The notes under the pieces are model-generated. The model was not told the DNA's origin, did not search any database, and saw only the letters and a program-made list of their open reading frames with translations. A DNA stretch of 64,000 bases from Deltaproteobacteria bacterium (lineage in GTDB: Bacteria; Myxococcota_A; Polyangia; Polyangiales; Ga0077539). The DNA lies in the NCBI GenBank assembly GCA_016218725.1, contig JACRDB010000168.1, positions 17,209 to 81,208 of the forward strand. Reading direction: 5' to 3'. Position 1 is the first letter of the stretch; every line of letters begins with the position of its first letter. This document shows positions 34,449 through 45,035 of this stretch, in pieces. The translations under genes were made by a program, and so were the position numbers.

Positions 34449-34605
34449 CCGCGCTTTGACGTCCCTGGTTGGGGCGCACACCGGGCCGATGGCATCGATG
34501 AGCTCGCCGCCGCGGCCCCCGACGCCCACCAGCACGCTCCCCGGGGCCGCAGCCCAGCCGCGCCTCCTGCGTCTGCACGGTCCCTCCCGCGTACTGCACC
34601 GCGTA
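34449..34605 (-). pseudogene. Rearranged 3'-end copy of the GT-C glycosyltransferase gene
   Basis: 34449-34544 matches 37218-37313 (90 of 96 bases by my count). 34545-34605 matches 37487-37547 (60 of 61). The 173 bp that separate the two parts in the intact gene are missing, and the join falls at CTCCCCGG, which is present at both break points. The deletion is not a multiple of three, so the copy is frameshifted: the upstream frame reads VQYAGGTVQTQEARLGCGPG and another frame ends GELIDAIGPVCAPTRDVKAR. It is non-functional as a protein and forms the left boundary of the low-GC gene island. Confidence 0.85.
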
Positions 34606-34621
34606 GCCTCGAGCGTTCCGA

Positions 34622-35323
34622 CTATGGCCCAACCGAAGCCGCCAGCCGGGCGCGAACTGCGCCACCGCGTACGACAGCGGCCTGGAAAGGTGCAGGTGTG
34701 GTGTCTGAGGTGCTGCCCCCTACAACCTCTTCGGGGCGGATACGCGCGCAGCCCTCTTCCAAGCGCACGGCTTCGATGTGCGCCTGAGACAGTTCCTTGG
34801 GGTACTTTTGACGGAACGTCTCCAGATTGGCCACAATGCGGCGGTGCCAAACAGCATCGTCGGCGCGCGGCTGCCAGGTCGCGATATCCAGAAGGGTCTT
34901 GCCAACGCTTTCGAAGACGTGAAGCACGAACGTCGCGCATGTCAAACCCCGAGCGCCGGCCCCAAGTTCCAGGCTGCCATCCTTGAGGAATCGACCACCG
35001 TCGTAGAGCACTCCGTAAGGGATGCCTTGTCCATTGCGGGCGATAATCCTGCGACAGACCGCTACCACTGAGGGCCAGAGAACGGGGTCCACCTCCGGAA
35101 CCACGCCCACGTAAGGCCGGTCATTACGGAATGCTCTATGAAATGGCTCACAAGTGAGTCTGGCATGGAAGGCAAGGTGGAGGAACTGGAGCTCCTCGCG
35201 CGGCGCGGCGTAGAGCACACCTACATGAAGCTGCTCGGTCGCCGGATCGGCGAGGAAAACGCAGATTCCGACGCGGTACTGGTTGGCGACGGGTATGGGA
35301 AGCGGAGTGAAGAGGAAATTCAT
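34622..35323 (-). CDS. Island gene C: papain-fold-like (permuted NlpC/P60) protein
   Basis: 233 residues, lower GC than the surrounding genes. The middle contains EQLHVGVLYA and LHLAFH, then about 75 residues later GLTCATFVLHVF. A His before a later Cys at the start of a helix is the order seen in permuted NlpC/P60 (YiiX, LRAT-like) papain-fold hydrolases. That match is by pattern only. The last ~25 residues are abruptly Ala/Arg-rich and GC-rich and may come from the flanking duplicated DNA. Starts 12 bp after gene B and is probably co-transcribed with genes A and B. No signal peptide. Function unknown; an effector, hydrolase or immunity role are all possible. Confidence 0.6.
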   Translation of the reverse strand: MNFLFTPLPIPVANQYRVGICVFLADPATEQLHVGVLYAAPREELQFLHLAFHARLTCEPFHRAFRNDRPYVGVVPEVDPVLWPSVVAVCRRIIARNGQGIPYGVLYDGGRFLKDGSLELGAGARGLTCATFVLHVFESVGKTLLDIATWQPRADDAVWHRRIVANLETFRQKYPKELSQAHIEAVRLEEGCARIRPEEVVGGSTSDTTPAPFQAAVVRGGAVRARLAASVGP

Positions 35324-35335
35324 GCCTGTGGTGCG

Positions 35336-36058
35336 TCACTCGAGCCCGCCAAGGATTCGTTCGACCCTCTGCGCCTCGTAGTGGGTCAGGAGGCTGGCCC
35401 TGGTCCTCGCAAAAAACGCAGCCCGATTGTGGAGTTCGCTACGCCAAGGTCGCGTTGCAGTGAGGATTCCCACGCTGACTTCGGCGGGCAAGACGTGAGC
35501 ATTGAGCCGTTCGAGCAGGCGCTCGCAACGATGAGGACGGTTGCTGAGCATCTCGGTTTCAACGAACTCGAACGCCCGGTCCAGTGCTCCGGCGATGTCC
35601 CCGCGGGAGGAGAGCTCGGTGAGGTGCTCGGCGACCGGTTCGACTCCCATCGCGTCGTACTGATCAAAGGCCATGCTGGCGAATGCCACACCCATCGGCA
35701 TCAGGGCGCTGCTCGATGGTTCCCACGACTCGCTCCCAGCTCCTAGAGGGCGACCAGGAATGGGGAACTCCTCAAACCTCGAACCCGTCAAGGGCGGCGG
35801 GAGCGCTGCCGGTCTCACCCGAACTCCGATAAGTGGTCGTGTGGCATAGTCGCTGTGGCCCGATCCGGAGAGGCGAAGTTCGCTGGCTATCAGGACCTCC
35901 CAAAGCCCGTGCTGAGTTGTCGCCAGCATCCCCGATGAACTGGGTCCCGTAGGGGCCTGAGTCCGCGATGTGGGCGGATGCCCAGCGACGGTGCACAACC
36001 GCTTTATTGCGGTGGTGTCAGCGATGGAGTCAGTCTGAACATCGGCAGGAGCAATCAT
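35336..36058 (-). CDS. Island gene B: hypothetical protein
   Basis: 240 residues from ATG 36058, which overlaps the stop of gene A as ATGA, so translation is probably coupled. The N-terminal half is Pro/Ser-rich. The C-terminal half looks helical (for example DIAGALDRAFEFVETEML and LTHYEAQRVERILGGLE). GC content and codon choice differ from the neighbours outside the island. No family recognised. Confidence 0.6.
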   Translation of the reverse strand: MIAPADVQTDSIADTTAIKRLCTVAGHPPTSRTQAPTGPSSSGMLATTQHGLWEVLIASELRLSGSGHSDYATRPLIGVRVRPAALPPPLTGSRFEEFPIPGRPLGAGSESWEPSSSALMPMGVAFASMAFDQYDAMGVEPVAEHLTELSSRGDIAGALDRAFEFVETEMLSNRPHRCERLLERLNAHVLPAEVSVGILTATRPWRSELHNRAAFFARTRASLLTHYEAQRVERILGGLE

Positions 36059-36708
36059 TGGAACTCCGAGATATCGGCGAGGATTTCCCGTGACCGGGCC
36101 TCGAAAATCGACCATGACCCGAAGCACTCCCGCATCGCCGCGATCGAGTCGCTACCTTGCACATCGCGATGGAAATTGAAGGCGAACAACATCCTATCCA
36201 AGGTGCCTCCGTCCTGAACATGGAGAACGATGGGCTTGATGTCCAGCTTCAGGCGCACTCCCCCTCCGACATCGCAACTCATGTAAGCACCGAACCGAGC
36301 ATCCGTACCGGCGAAGTGCTTGAATACCGCGCGCTGGTCGGCAGCGAAGAGGCGTCGACTTGCAGCGGGCGCGCCTTCCTCGCCGGGGTCGACGTACCAA
36401 TGGAAGTTCACTCCCGCGGCGAGGAACGGAGTGTGTGGTACCAAATCCACCAGTCGCCCGAGAGTATCCGCTACGAGCTCCGCGGTTCCCTCCGTCGTGG
36501 TGAGGATGAACTGCAGCTGCTGGGGAAGGACCAGTAAGGTAAATTTCGACGTTTGTACCTGAGAAAAGGCATCGGTGATGATGATCCCAGGGAGCACGTC
36601 GGCGGCGTTCACCAGCTTCTGTTGGACAAGCCATGTCTGGTTGAACACAGTGGGGTTGAAGACGTTCGCGGCGATCACGACGTTCTGTGACGCGAGCGTA
36701 GCCCTCAT
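36055..36708 (-). CDS. Island gene A: hypothetical protein
   Basis: 217 residues from ATG 36708. Beta-rich N-terminus with a distinctive NVFNPTVFNQTWLVQQKLV, then TLLVLPQQLQFILTT and GVNFHWYVD, and a C-terminal half with FGAYMSCDVGGGVRLKLDI. It looks like a soluble alpha/beta protein; no family recognised. The frame extends upstream to 37077, but that part is not protein-like and runs into the inverted-repeat element, so it is excluded. First gene of the A-B-C cluster; codon use is visibly less GC-biased. Confidence 0.6.
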   Translation of the reverse strand: MRATLASQNVVIAANVFNPTVFNQTWLVQQKLVNAADVLPGIIITDAFSQVQTSKFTLLVLPQQLQFILTTTEGTAELVADTLGRLVDLVPHTPFLAAGVNFHWYVDPGEEGAPAASRRLFAADQRAVFKHFAGTDARFGAYMSCDVGGGVRLKLDIKPIVLHVQDGGTLDRMLFAFNFHRDVQGSDSIAAMRECFGSWSIFEARSREILADISEFQ

Positions 36709-37022
36709 ATCCCGCACCCCATTGAGCGTGTCGTGACAGCATTGAAGAGGGTGGAAGTTGGTGGCACTTGGGCTCCTTGCTGTGTGGAGGGTGGGAACTC
36801 CAACGCCGAATGATCCTAGCACCAATTCCTCGGAATGTCGCGGCAGGCTCCGACAAGGCGCGCCGCACCGATTACCTGCCGTGCCTGTGCCTGAGGTCAA
36901 CACCTCGAAGTGTGGGACCCGCGGACGCAGCCCGGAGATCGAGAGCAGTACCCAACCCAGGGAATCTACCGCAGGCGCTCTGATGCCAAGGCCGAGCGCC
37001 CGGGATGATGCACTGCAACATC
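36709..37022. other. Upstream region of the island cluster with half-degenerate palindrome
   Basis: About 300 bp with no convincing gene; it should contain the promoter of genes A-B-C. Its left end contains 37005-37021, ATGATGCACTGCAACAT, the recurring palindrome with one mismatch. 37017-37022 (AACATC) is the left copy of the target duplication of the adjacent element. Confidence 0.5.
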
Positions 37023-37210
37023 GGGCCACCAAGATAAGCCCGCGCACGGCGACCTCATCCCCCGGCCCCCTCTCCATTCATGGAGAGGTTGAGACGTAGG
37101 AGGATAACCCATTGGAATTACACAGGATTTTTCCTTCTGCCTCCCCTCTCCATTCATGGAGAGGGGGTTGGGGGGTGAGGTCGCCGTGCGCGGGCTTATC
37201 TTGGTGGCCC
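37023..37210. mobile_element. MITE-like element, 66-bp terminal inverted repeats, AACATC target duplication
   Basis: 188 bp. The left arm 37023-37088 (begins GGGCCACCAAGATAAG) and right arm 37145-37210 are inverted copies with only a few mismatches. Each arm ends inward in CCTCTCCAT-TC-ATGGAGAGG, itself a near-palindrome. The 56-bp centre is AT-rich and non-coding. AACATC flanks both ends (37017-37022 and 37211-37216). Removing the element and one AACATC restores an unbroken palindrome-plus-gene-end sequence like that at 34420-34460. No transposase lies in the window, so movement would need one in trans. The right target copy overlaps the stop codon of the GT-C gene. Confidence 0.85.
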
Positions 37211-37214
37211 AACA

Positions 37215-39620
37215 TCACCGCGCCTTGACGTCCCTGGCGGGGGCGCACACCGGGCCGATGGCATCGATGAGCTCTCCACCGCGGCCCCCGACGCCTACCA
37301 GCACGCTCCCCGGCGGACACGGCAGCTCCCAGGGGAAGCCCCCCGCACCGCCGTGGGCCCCTCCCGGGTGAGGGCTGCGCCAGCGGGGCTCGGCGCCGCC
37401 CTCCATGGTGGCCGGAGCGCACAGGATCCCCACCCGGTCCACCAGCGCCCCGGAGGCCCCCTGGAGCCCGACCAGCAGCTCCCCGGGGCCGCAGCCAAGC
37501 CGCGCCTCCTGCGTCTGCACGGTCCCTCCCGCGTACTGCACCGCGTACTCCGAGTGGTAGCTCGGAGAGGACACGTCGGGCACAAGGCCCCGGCACTCGA
37601 TCCCGACCCTGGCCGCCGTGGGGGCGTCCCCCGCCGTGGGCGCCACCCACACCGCGGCGGCCACCTGCCCCGCAGGGCAGGCGACCTGGAAGGCCGTCCC
37701 GCCGGGGCCTCCGCGGATCCCCACCTGCCGCGTCGGCAGCGCGCAGAAGAGCTGCTCGGCATGCCACGGCGAGGTCGGGATCCGCAGGAGCGAGAAGGGC
37801 TGCGAGAGCCACACGTTGCGCCAGAAGCGCGACCACGTCAGGGGCTCCCGCACGGCCCGCACCAGCTCCCCGAGGGCCCCGCACCCGAGGGCGTGGCGCG
37901 CAGCGGTGACCGCGGCGTCCTCGCCCGAGACGGCGTCGGTGTACCGGGCCACCAGCCAGGGGTTCATCAAGAGCTTCTCGTGGCCGGGGCGCCCTCGCAT
38001 GCGCAGCGCGAGCCGCGAGGCCACCGGGTCCGCCAGCCCGTAGCGGTCCACCAGGTGCACCCTCGGCCCCACCAGCACCCCCACCAGCCCGATGGCGATG
38101 CGAGAGCCCACCATCACCACCGAGGGGTCCACCGTGGAGGCGTCCAGCGCGAAGCGGTCGGTCTCCGGCCCCACGCGGCCGAACTCCGCCTGGTCCACCA
38201 GGAGCATGCGCTGGCACACGTCGATGGAGGCCCCGGCGCCCGGGAGCCTCCCGCCGGGGCAGAGCGTGTCCGCCGCGGCCTGCAGCGAGCGCGCCTCGCG
38301 GGTGAAATAATGCAGCGCGTAGTCCTGCGCCGTGAGGGGCCAGCGGTGCCGGGCGTGCTTGACGTACCAGTTGCGCTCGTCGCCGATGTGGCCCTGGTTC
38401 GCCGCGGTCATGCGCAGGGAGGTCGCGCACACCAGCGCCCAGAGCCCCAGCAGGGCCCCGACGGTCCCGTGGATGAAGCGGCGCTCGGTGCCCTCCTCGG
38501 GCGCCTCAAGGGGCGCCGCCCAGGAGGGCAGCAGCGCCAGGAAGGTCGCCGGCAGGAGCATGCGCCCGTGCATGAAATCTCCCCCGACGCGGGTCACATA
38601 CGCCGCGTGGAGGAGCCCCGCGAAGGTGGTCCCCACGGCCAGGAGAGCCCCGTAGCGCCGCCCCTCGCGCAGGGCCCTTCGCAGGTGCAGCAAACCTGGG
38701 ATGGCCAGGAGGCCCGCGGGGAAGGTGAGGTGGTAGGTCCCGAGGTAGTTCTGCAGGTACAGGTACCCCTGGTCCCAGTGGGCGAAGAAGGCCTCCTTGG
38801 CATGCGCCGTGTTGGGCGACATGTTGGCGTAGTACCCCATGCGAAAGAGCTGCCCTCCCAGGGGGAGCGCGCTCGCCAGGAGTAGCACCCCGAGCGCCGT
38901 GAGCGCCCCGCGGCGGCGCCCTCGCCCTCGCGCCGCGAGCGCCAGGAGCACCGCGGCGAAGACCAGCGCCACGAGCGTCAGGTCCGGGCGCACCAGGGGT
39001 CCGAGCCCCACCACCATTGCTGCAGGTGCGAAGGCGCGCCAGGGAGGGACCCCCTCGGGCGCGCGGTCCGCGGAGGCCGTGAGGCGCGCCAGGAGGGCGA
39101 AGCTCGCCCCCGCCCAGGCGTAGGTGAGGCCGTTCTCGAGCCCGGCGGAGAAGAAGTCCCACACGGCGGGCACCGCGGCGAAGACCAGGACCCCGAGGGG
39201 CAGCACCGTGCGTGCGCGGACCAGTTCCTTGAAGGACCGCGCCTCGCCGTGGAGCCAGAGGGCGCCCCGGAGGGCGAAGAGGCACCCCGCGAGCCCGAGG
39301 GCGATCCCCGCCCACGCGGACGCCGGTCCCAGCGAGAGCCCGCTGGCCCCGAGGAGCGCGAGCACCAGGGTCCACAGGGGGCTGGTGGTGGCCTCGACGC
39401 GCTCGCCCGGGTTGAACACGGGCCCGTGGCCCGCCAGGACGTTCTCCACGACCCTTACGTTGATGAAGCCGTCGTCCGATACCCAGCGCTGGTCCACGGC
39501 CTCGTACCCGAGGAGCGCGAAGGGCAGCGCGAGCGCCAGCGCCCGGAGGAGCACCACGCGCCGGGGGGCGTCAGGGCCCTTCGCAGGTGCGGTATCCTCG
39601 GCCATGGGAGGGGGCATCAT
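37215..39620 (-). CDS. GT-C glycosyltransferase, AftB-like, with C-terminal lectin-like repeat domain
   Basis: 801 residues. The N-terminal ~450 residues are a polytopic GT-C enzyme: after the first helix comes SDDGFINVRVVENVLAGHG then FNPGERVEATTSPLW, the signature seen in polyprenyl-phosphate-dependent arabinofuranosyltransferases such as AftB. The acidic DD is the expected catalytic or metal site in the first periplasmic loop. VGGDFMHGRMLLPATF is a second family motif. Residues ~610-800 are an extra soluble domain with two related units (GPGELLVGLQGASGALVDRV and GSVLVGVGGRGGELIDAI, each followed by CAP), probably sugar-binding. It lies 40 bp downstream of mutS. ATG 39605 is an alternative start. 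Its last ~110 codons are the source of the duplicated fragment at 34449-34605. Confidence 0.8.
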   Translation of the reverse strand: MMPPPMAEDTAPAKGPDAPRRVVLLRALALALPFALLGYEAVDQRWVSDDGFINVRVVENVLAGHGPVFNPGERVEATTSPLWTLVLALLGASGLSLGPASAWAGIALGLAGCLFALRGALWLHGEARSFKELVRARTVLPLGVLVFAAVPAVWDFFSAGLENGLTYAWAGASFALLARLTASADRAPEGVPPWRAFAPAAMVVGLGPLVRPDLTLVALVFAAVLLALAARGRGRRRGALTALGVLLLASALPLGGQLFRMGYYANMSPNTAHAKEAFFAHWDQGYLYLQNYLGTYHLTFPAGLLAIPGLLHLRRALREGRRYGALLAVGTTFAGLLHAAYVTRVGGDFMHGRMLLPATFLALLPSWAAPLEAPEEGTERRFIHGTVGALLGLWALVCATSLRMTAANQGHIGDERNWYVKHARHRWPLTAQDYALHYFTREARSLQAAADTLCPGGRLPGAGASIDVCQRMLLVDQAEFGRVGPETDRFALDASTVDPSVVMVGSRIAIGLVGVLVGPRVHLVDRYGLADPVASRLALRMRGRPGHEKLLMNPWLVARYTDAVSGEDAAVTAARHALGCGALGELVRAVREPLTWSRFWRNVWLSQPFSLLRIPTSPWHAEQLFCALPTRQVGIRGGPGGTAFQVACPAGQVAAAVWVAPTAGDAPTAARVGIECRGLVPDVSSPSYHSEYAVQYAGGTVQTQEARLGCGPGELLVGLQGASGALVDRVGILCAPATMEGGAEPRWRSPHPGGAHGGAGGFPWELPCPPGSVLVGVGGRGGELIDAIGPVCAPARDVKAR

Positions 39621-39623
39621 CGT

Positions 39624-39640
39624 CCGAGGGCGCCCCTCGG
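39624..39640. other. Hairpin between mutS and the GT-C gene
   Basis: CCGAGGG-CGC-CCCTCGG, a perfect 7-bp stem with a 3-nt loop, filling half of the 40-bp gap just before the GT-C start. No T-run follows. It may reduce read-through from mutS or mask the weak ribosome site. Confidence 0.45.
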
Positions 39641-39660
39641 CGCAACGACGCAGCGAGGCT

Positions 39661-42285
<2,625 letters not shown>

Positions 42286-42287
42286 GA

Positions 42288-45035
42288 TCAATTGAAGATG
42301 CGCGCCCGCGCGATCGGGTTCAACCGATACTCTACGAGCCCCGTGGCGCCCGTATCTACAATGTAGAAGCGGTCCGTCCAGGGCGCGAAGCGCGCGGCCT
42401 GGGGGAACATCCCGGTCTCCACCCGGAGGGCCTCGTAGGCGCCGGTGACGGTGAAGAAGAGCTGCACCCCGCGCAGGATGGTCTCCGCCCGGGGGCGGCC
42501 CAGCACCGGGTCGTTGCGCACCCCGGGGAACACCTGGAGGCACAGGTACGGGTTGGCGAAGATGGGCGTCCGGGCGGCGGTGGCGCGGCCGCTCGGGTCG
42601 AGCTCGCCGAGGCACACGCGCCCGGTGGCGCAGGTCCCTCCGGTGCGGCGGGCGAGGGGGACCCGGGCCAGGAGGCACCGGGTGGAGAGGGCGTCGGTGG
42701 CGTCCTGGCGGGCCCGGTCCACGACGCAGAGGCCCTGGGCGTCGGCCCGAACGGCGTGCTCGTAGCCGGTCCTGGAGCCCACGGCCAGCCACTGGTTGGA
42801 GGCCCTCACCTGGAAGCGCGTGGCCTGCGGGAAGCACCGAAGTATCGCGTCCCGGGCGCCCTGCTCGTCCCCCGCGGCCTCGGCGAGGCCCTCGGGCAGG
42901 TCCACCAGGAGGTGGTCGTCGTAGGCCTCGAAGACCCGCAGGTCCCGGCGCACGGTGGTGGTCCCGCTGCCGAAGAGCCGCTCACACACGGACGCGGACA
43001 TCCCGGGCGTGGGCCTCGGGTCATCCACCAGGGTGACCAGGTCCCGGGTGGCGCCGTCCACGAGCACCCCGCGGGCGCAGAACGCCGCGCCGTCCACCCG
43101 GAGCTTGAGCCTCCCGGTGCGGGCCACGTCGGGGTCCGGCGAGCCCTCCGGGGTGCGGTCCAGGAGCTGTCCGCCGGAGAGGTCCAGCCCCGGGAGGATC
43201 CCCTCCCAGGTCAAGAGCCAGGACTCATTGCGGGCGCGGTACGGGTCCGGCGTGGGGGTGGAGGTCCCCTGGCCCGCCGCGAAGGCCGTGACCTCCACGC
43301 CGAAGTTCTCCGCGGTGCAGGCGGTGCCGTCGTCGTTGGGGCCGCGGCTGTCGGCGCAGGCGACCGCGGGGGTGCCGGGGCTGGCGCCCACGTTCATGCG
43401 CTCGCCGCCGGTGACCGGGACCGACACCGCGGGCCTCCCGGTGAGCCTCGGGGCTCGGTCCAGGGCGATCCCCGCGCGGGGCGCGTGGCGCAGGAACCGG
43501 TACACCGTGGCGTCCACGCCCGCGGCGCCGCAGCCCGCCCGGCGGCACGGGGTGTCATAGTCATCCACGTCCACGAGCTGGAGGCTCCCGGTGCGCAGGA
43601 GCGCGCCCACGAAGACCCCCCGCAGGTGCGCGGGCGTCGCGTTGATGCCCGTGGGGCACGTCTCCCGGGAGACCGTGGCGCGGCACGGCACCGTGGCCAT
43701 GGCCGGGTCCGGCGCGAACTCGCGGGTGTTCATCGCCGTCAGGGCCACCACCGGCGTCGAGATCGCCACGCGGTACGGCGAGAGCGTCGGGTCCAGGAGC
43801 CTCCCGTCGGGGTTCGGGTCGGGCATGCGGTTGGCGCGTACGCGCTCCCGGCGCTCCAGGTCCAGCACGTACACCCCCCCCTCGGGGCCGAGGGCGTAGA
43901 GGTACGCGGTCCCCTGGCAGTGGTCCGGGTCCGCCCCGCAGGCGACGGTGCTCGGGTCCATCGGCAGCGGCGACGGGGCGGCGATCGCCCGCGCCCGGCC
44001 CGTGAGCGCCAGGGCCCGGGACGGCACCCCGAGCTCCAGGCGGTACAGCACCGCCCGGCTGGCGCCGTCCAGCACGTGCACCGCGCAGGAGCGCTCGTCG
44101 CTCACGTAGACCCGGTTCTGGGCCGTGTCCACCGCGAGCCCGAGGGGCCTCGGGGCGCCGGACACGGGGCACGACCCGGCCCCGCCGTCCACCAGGCCCA
44201 CGGCGCCGTCCCGCGCGTCGGGGCCGTCCGTCGGAGCGTCTGGAGTGTCCGTTGAAGCGTCGGGAAGGTCCGTTGAAGCGTCTTCAACGTCCATGCCAGC
44301 GTCTAACATATCATCTTGAATATCTGTTGAAACGTCGGAGGACTCGTCGGGTACGTCTCCCACGCCGCCGTCACTCGCCGCGCTGGCGAGCGAGATTTCC
44401 CCGAGGAGCATCGGGGCGGTGGGCTCCTCGACATCGTACACGGCCACCGTGCCGCGGTCCGGGAGGGAGACATAGAGCCGGTGGCGACCCTGGACGTCCT
44501 CGTCCAGGGCGACGTCCCGCGGGGCGCCGGGCAGGGCGACGGAGGTCCGCAGGTCCGGGAAGCGGGCGTTCCCGCCGTCCGCGAGGCCGTCGACGTCCTG
44601 CCGCAGGAGGGCGGGGTCCATGCGGTAGAGCCTGCGGTCTCCCTCGCAGGCGACCCAGACCGAGCGGGTGTCCGCGGCGATGGCCGTGGGGTTGGGCCCC
44701 ACGTGGAGGAACGAGAAGCCCGGGGTCCTCGGTGCGTTGTCTACCAGGGCCACGCCCGCGGTGGTGGCCAGGTCCACCACGGCGACCTCGCCCCGCTCGG
44801 ACTGCGTGACCAGCGCGTGCAGGTGCAGGTTCGCGGCGATGCCCGGGCCGTTGTCCCCCGCGTTGAGGGTGCAGTCGGACAGGGGCCTCACGGCGGAGGC
44901 TCGGGACGGGTCCGTCGGGAGCTCCAGGCACACGAAGGCCACGTCCGAGGCGCGGGTGAAATTGTTGGTGCTGTTGAACACCGGGGTGCTGGTGCACCCG
45001 ACCAGGGCCGCGAGGCCGAGCCGCCAGGGTCTCAT
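42288..45035 (-). CDS. Beta-propeller surface lipoprotein with acidic insert
   Basis: 915 residues from ATG 45035, overlapping the previous stop as ATGA. Signal MRPWRLGLAALVGCTST with lipobox LVGC. Propeller-like blades occur throughout (for example VAVVDLATTAGVALVDNA, LAVDTAQNRVYVSD, HVLDGASRAVLYRLELG), similar to YncE/NHL-type proteins. Between residues ~215 and 270 there is an Asp/Ser/Thr-rich insert of STD- and PDA-type repeats. Part of its DNA (44301-44335) is strikingly AT-rich. Several Cys pairs suggest disulphides. Probable outer-membrane or surface protein; function unknown. It sits between another propeller lipoprotein and mutS in one transcript. Confidence 0.78.
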   Translation of the reverse strand: MRPWRLGLAALVGCTSTPVFNSTNNFTRASDVAFVCLELPTDPSRASAVRPLSDCTLNAGDNGPGIAANLHLHALVTQSERGEVAVVDLATTAGVALVDNAPRTPGFSFLHVGPNPTAIAADTRSVWVACEGDRRLYRMDPALLRQDVDGLADGGNARFPDLRTSVALPGAPRDVALDEDVQGRHRLYVSLPDRGTVAVYDVEEPTAPMLLGEISLASAASDGGVGDVPDESSDVSTDIQDDMLDAGMDVEDASTDLPDASTDTPDAPTDGPDARDGAVGLVDGGAGSCPVSGAPRPLGLAVDTAQNRVYVSDERSCAVHVLDGASRAVLYRLELGVPSRALALTGRARAIAAPSPLPMDPSTVACGADPDHCQGTAYLYALGPEGGVYVLDLERRERVRANRMPDPNPDGRLLDPTLSPYRVAISTPVVALTAMNTREFAPDPAMATVPCRATVSRETCPTGINATPAHLRGVFVGALLRTGSLQLVDVDDYDTPCRRAGCGAAGVDATVYRFLRHAPRAGIALDRAPRLTGRPAVSVPVTGGERMNVGASPGTPAVACADSRGPNDDGTACTAENFGVEVTAFAAGQGTSTPTPDPYRARNESWLLTWEGILPGLDLSGGQLLDRTPEGSPDPDVARTGRLKLRVDGAAFCARGVLVDGATRDLVTLVDDPRPTPGMSASVCERLFGSGTTTVRRDLRVFEAYDDHLLVDLPEGLAEAAGDEQGARDAILRCFPQATRFQVRASNQWLAVGSRTGYEHAVRADAQGLCVVDRARQDATDALSTRCLLARVPLARRTGGTCATGRVCLGELDPSGRATAARTPIFANPYLCLQVFPGVRNDPVLGRPRAETILRGVQLFFTVTGAYEALRVETGMFPQAARFAPWTDRFYIVDTGATGLVEYRLNPIARARIFN

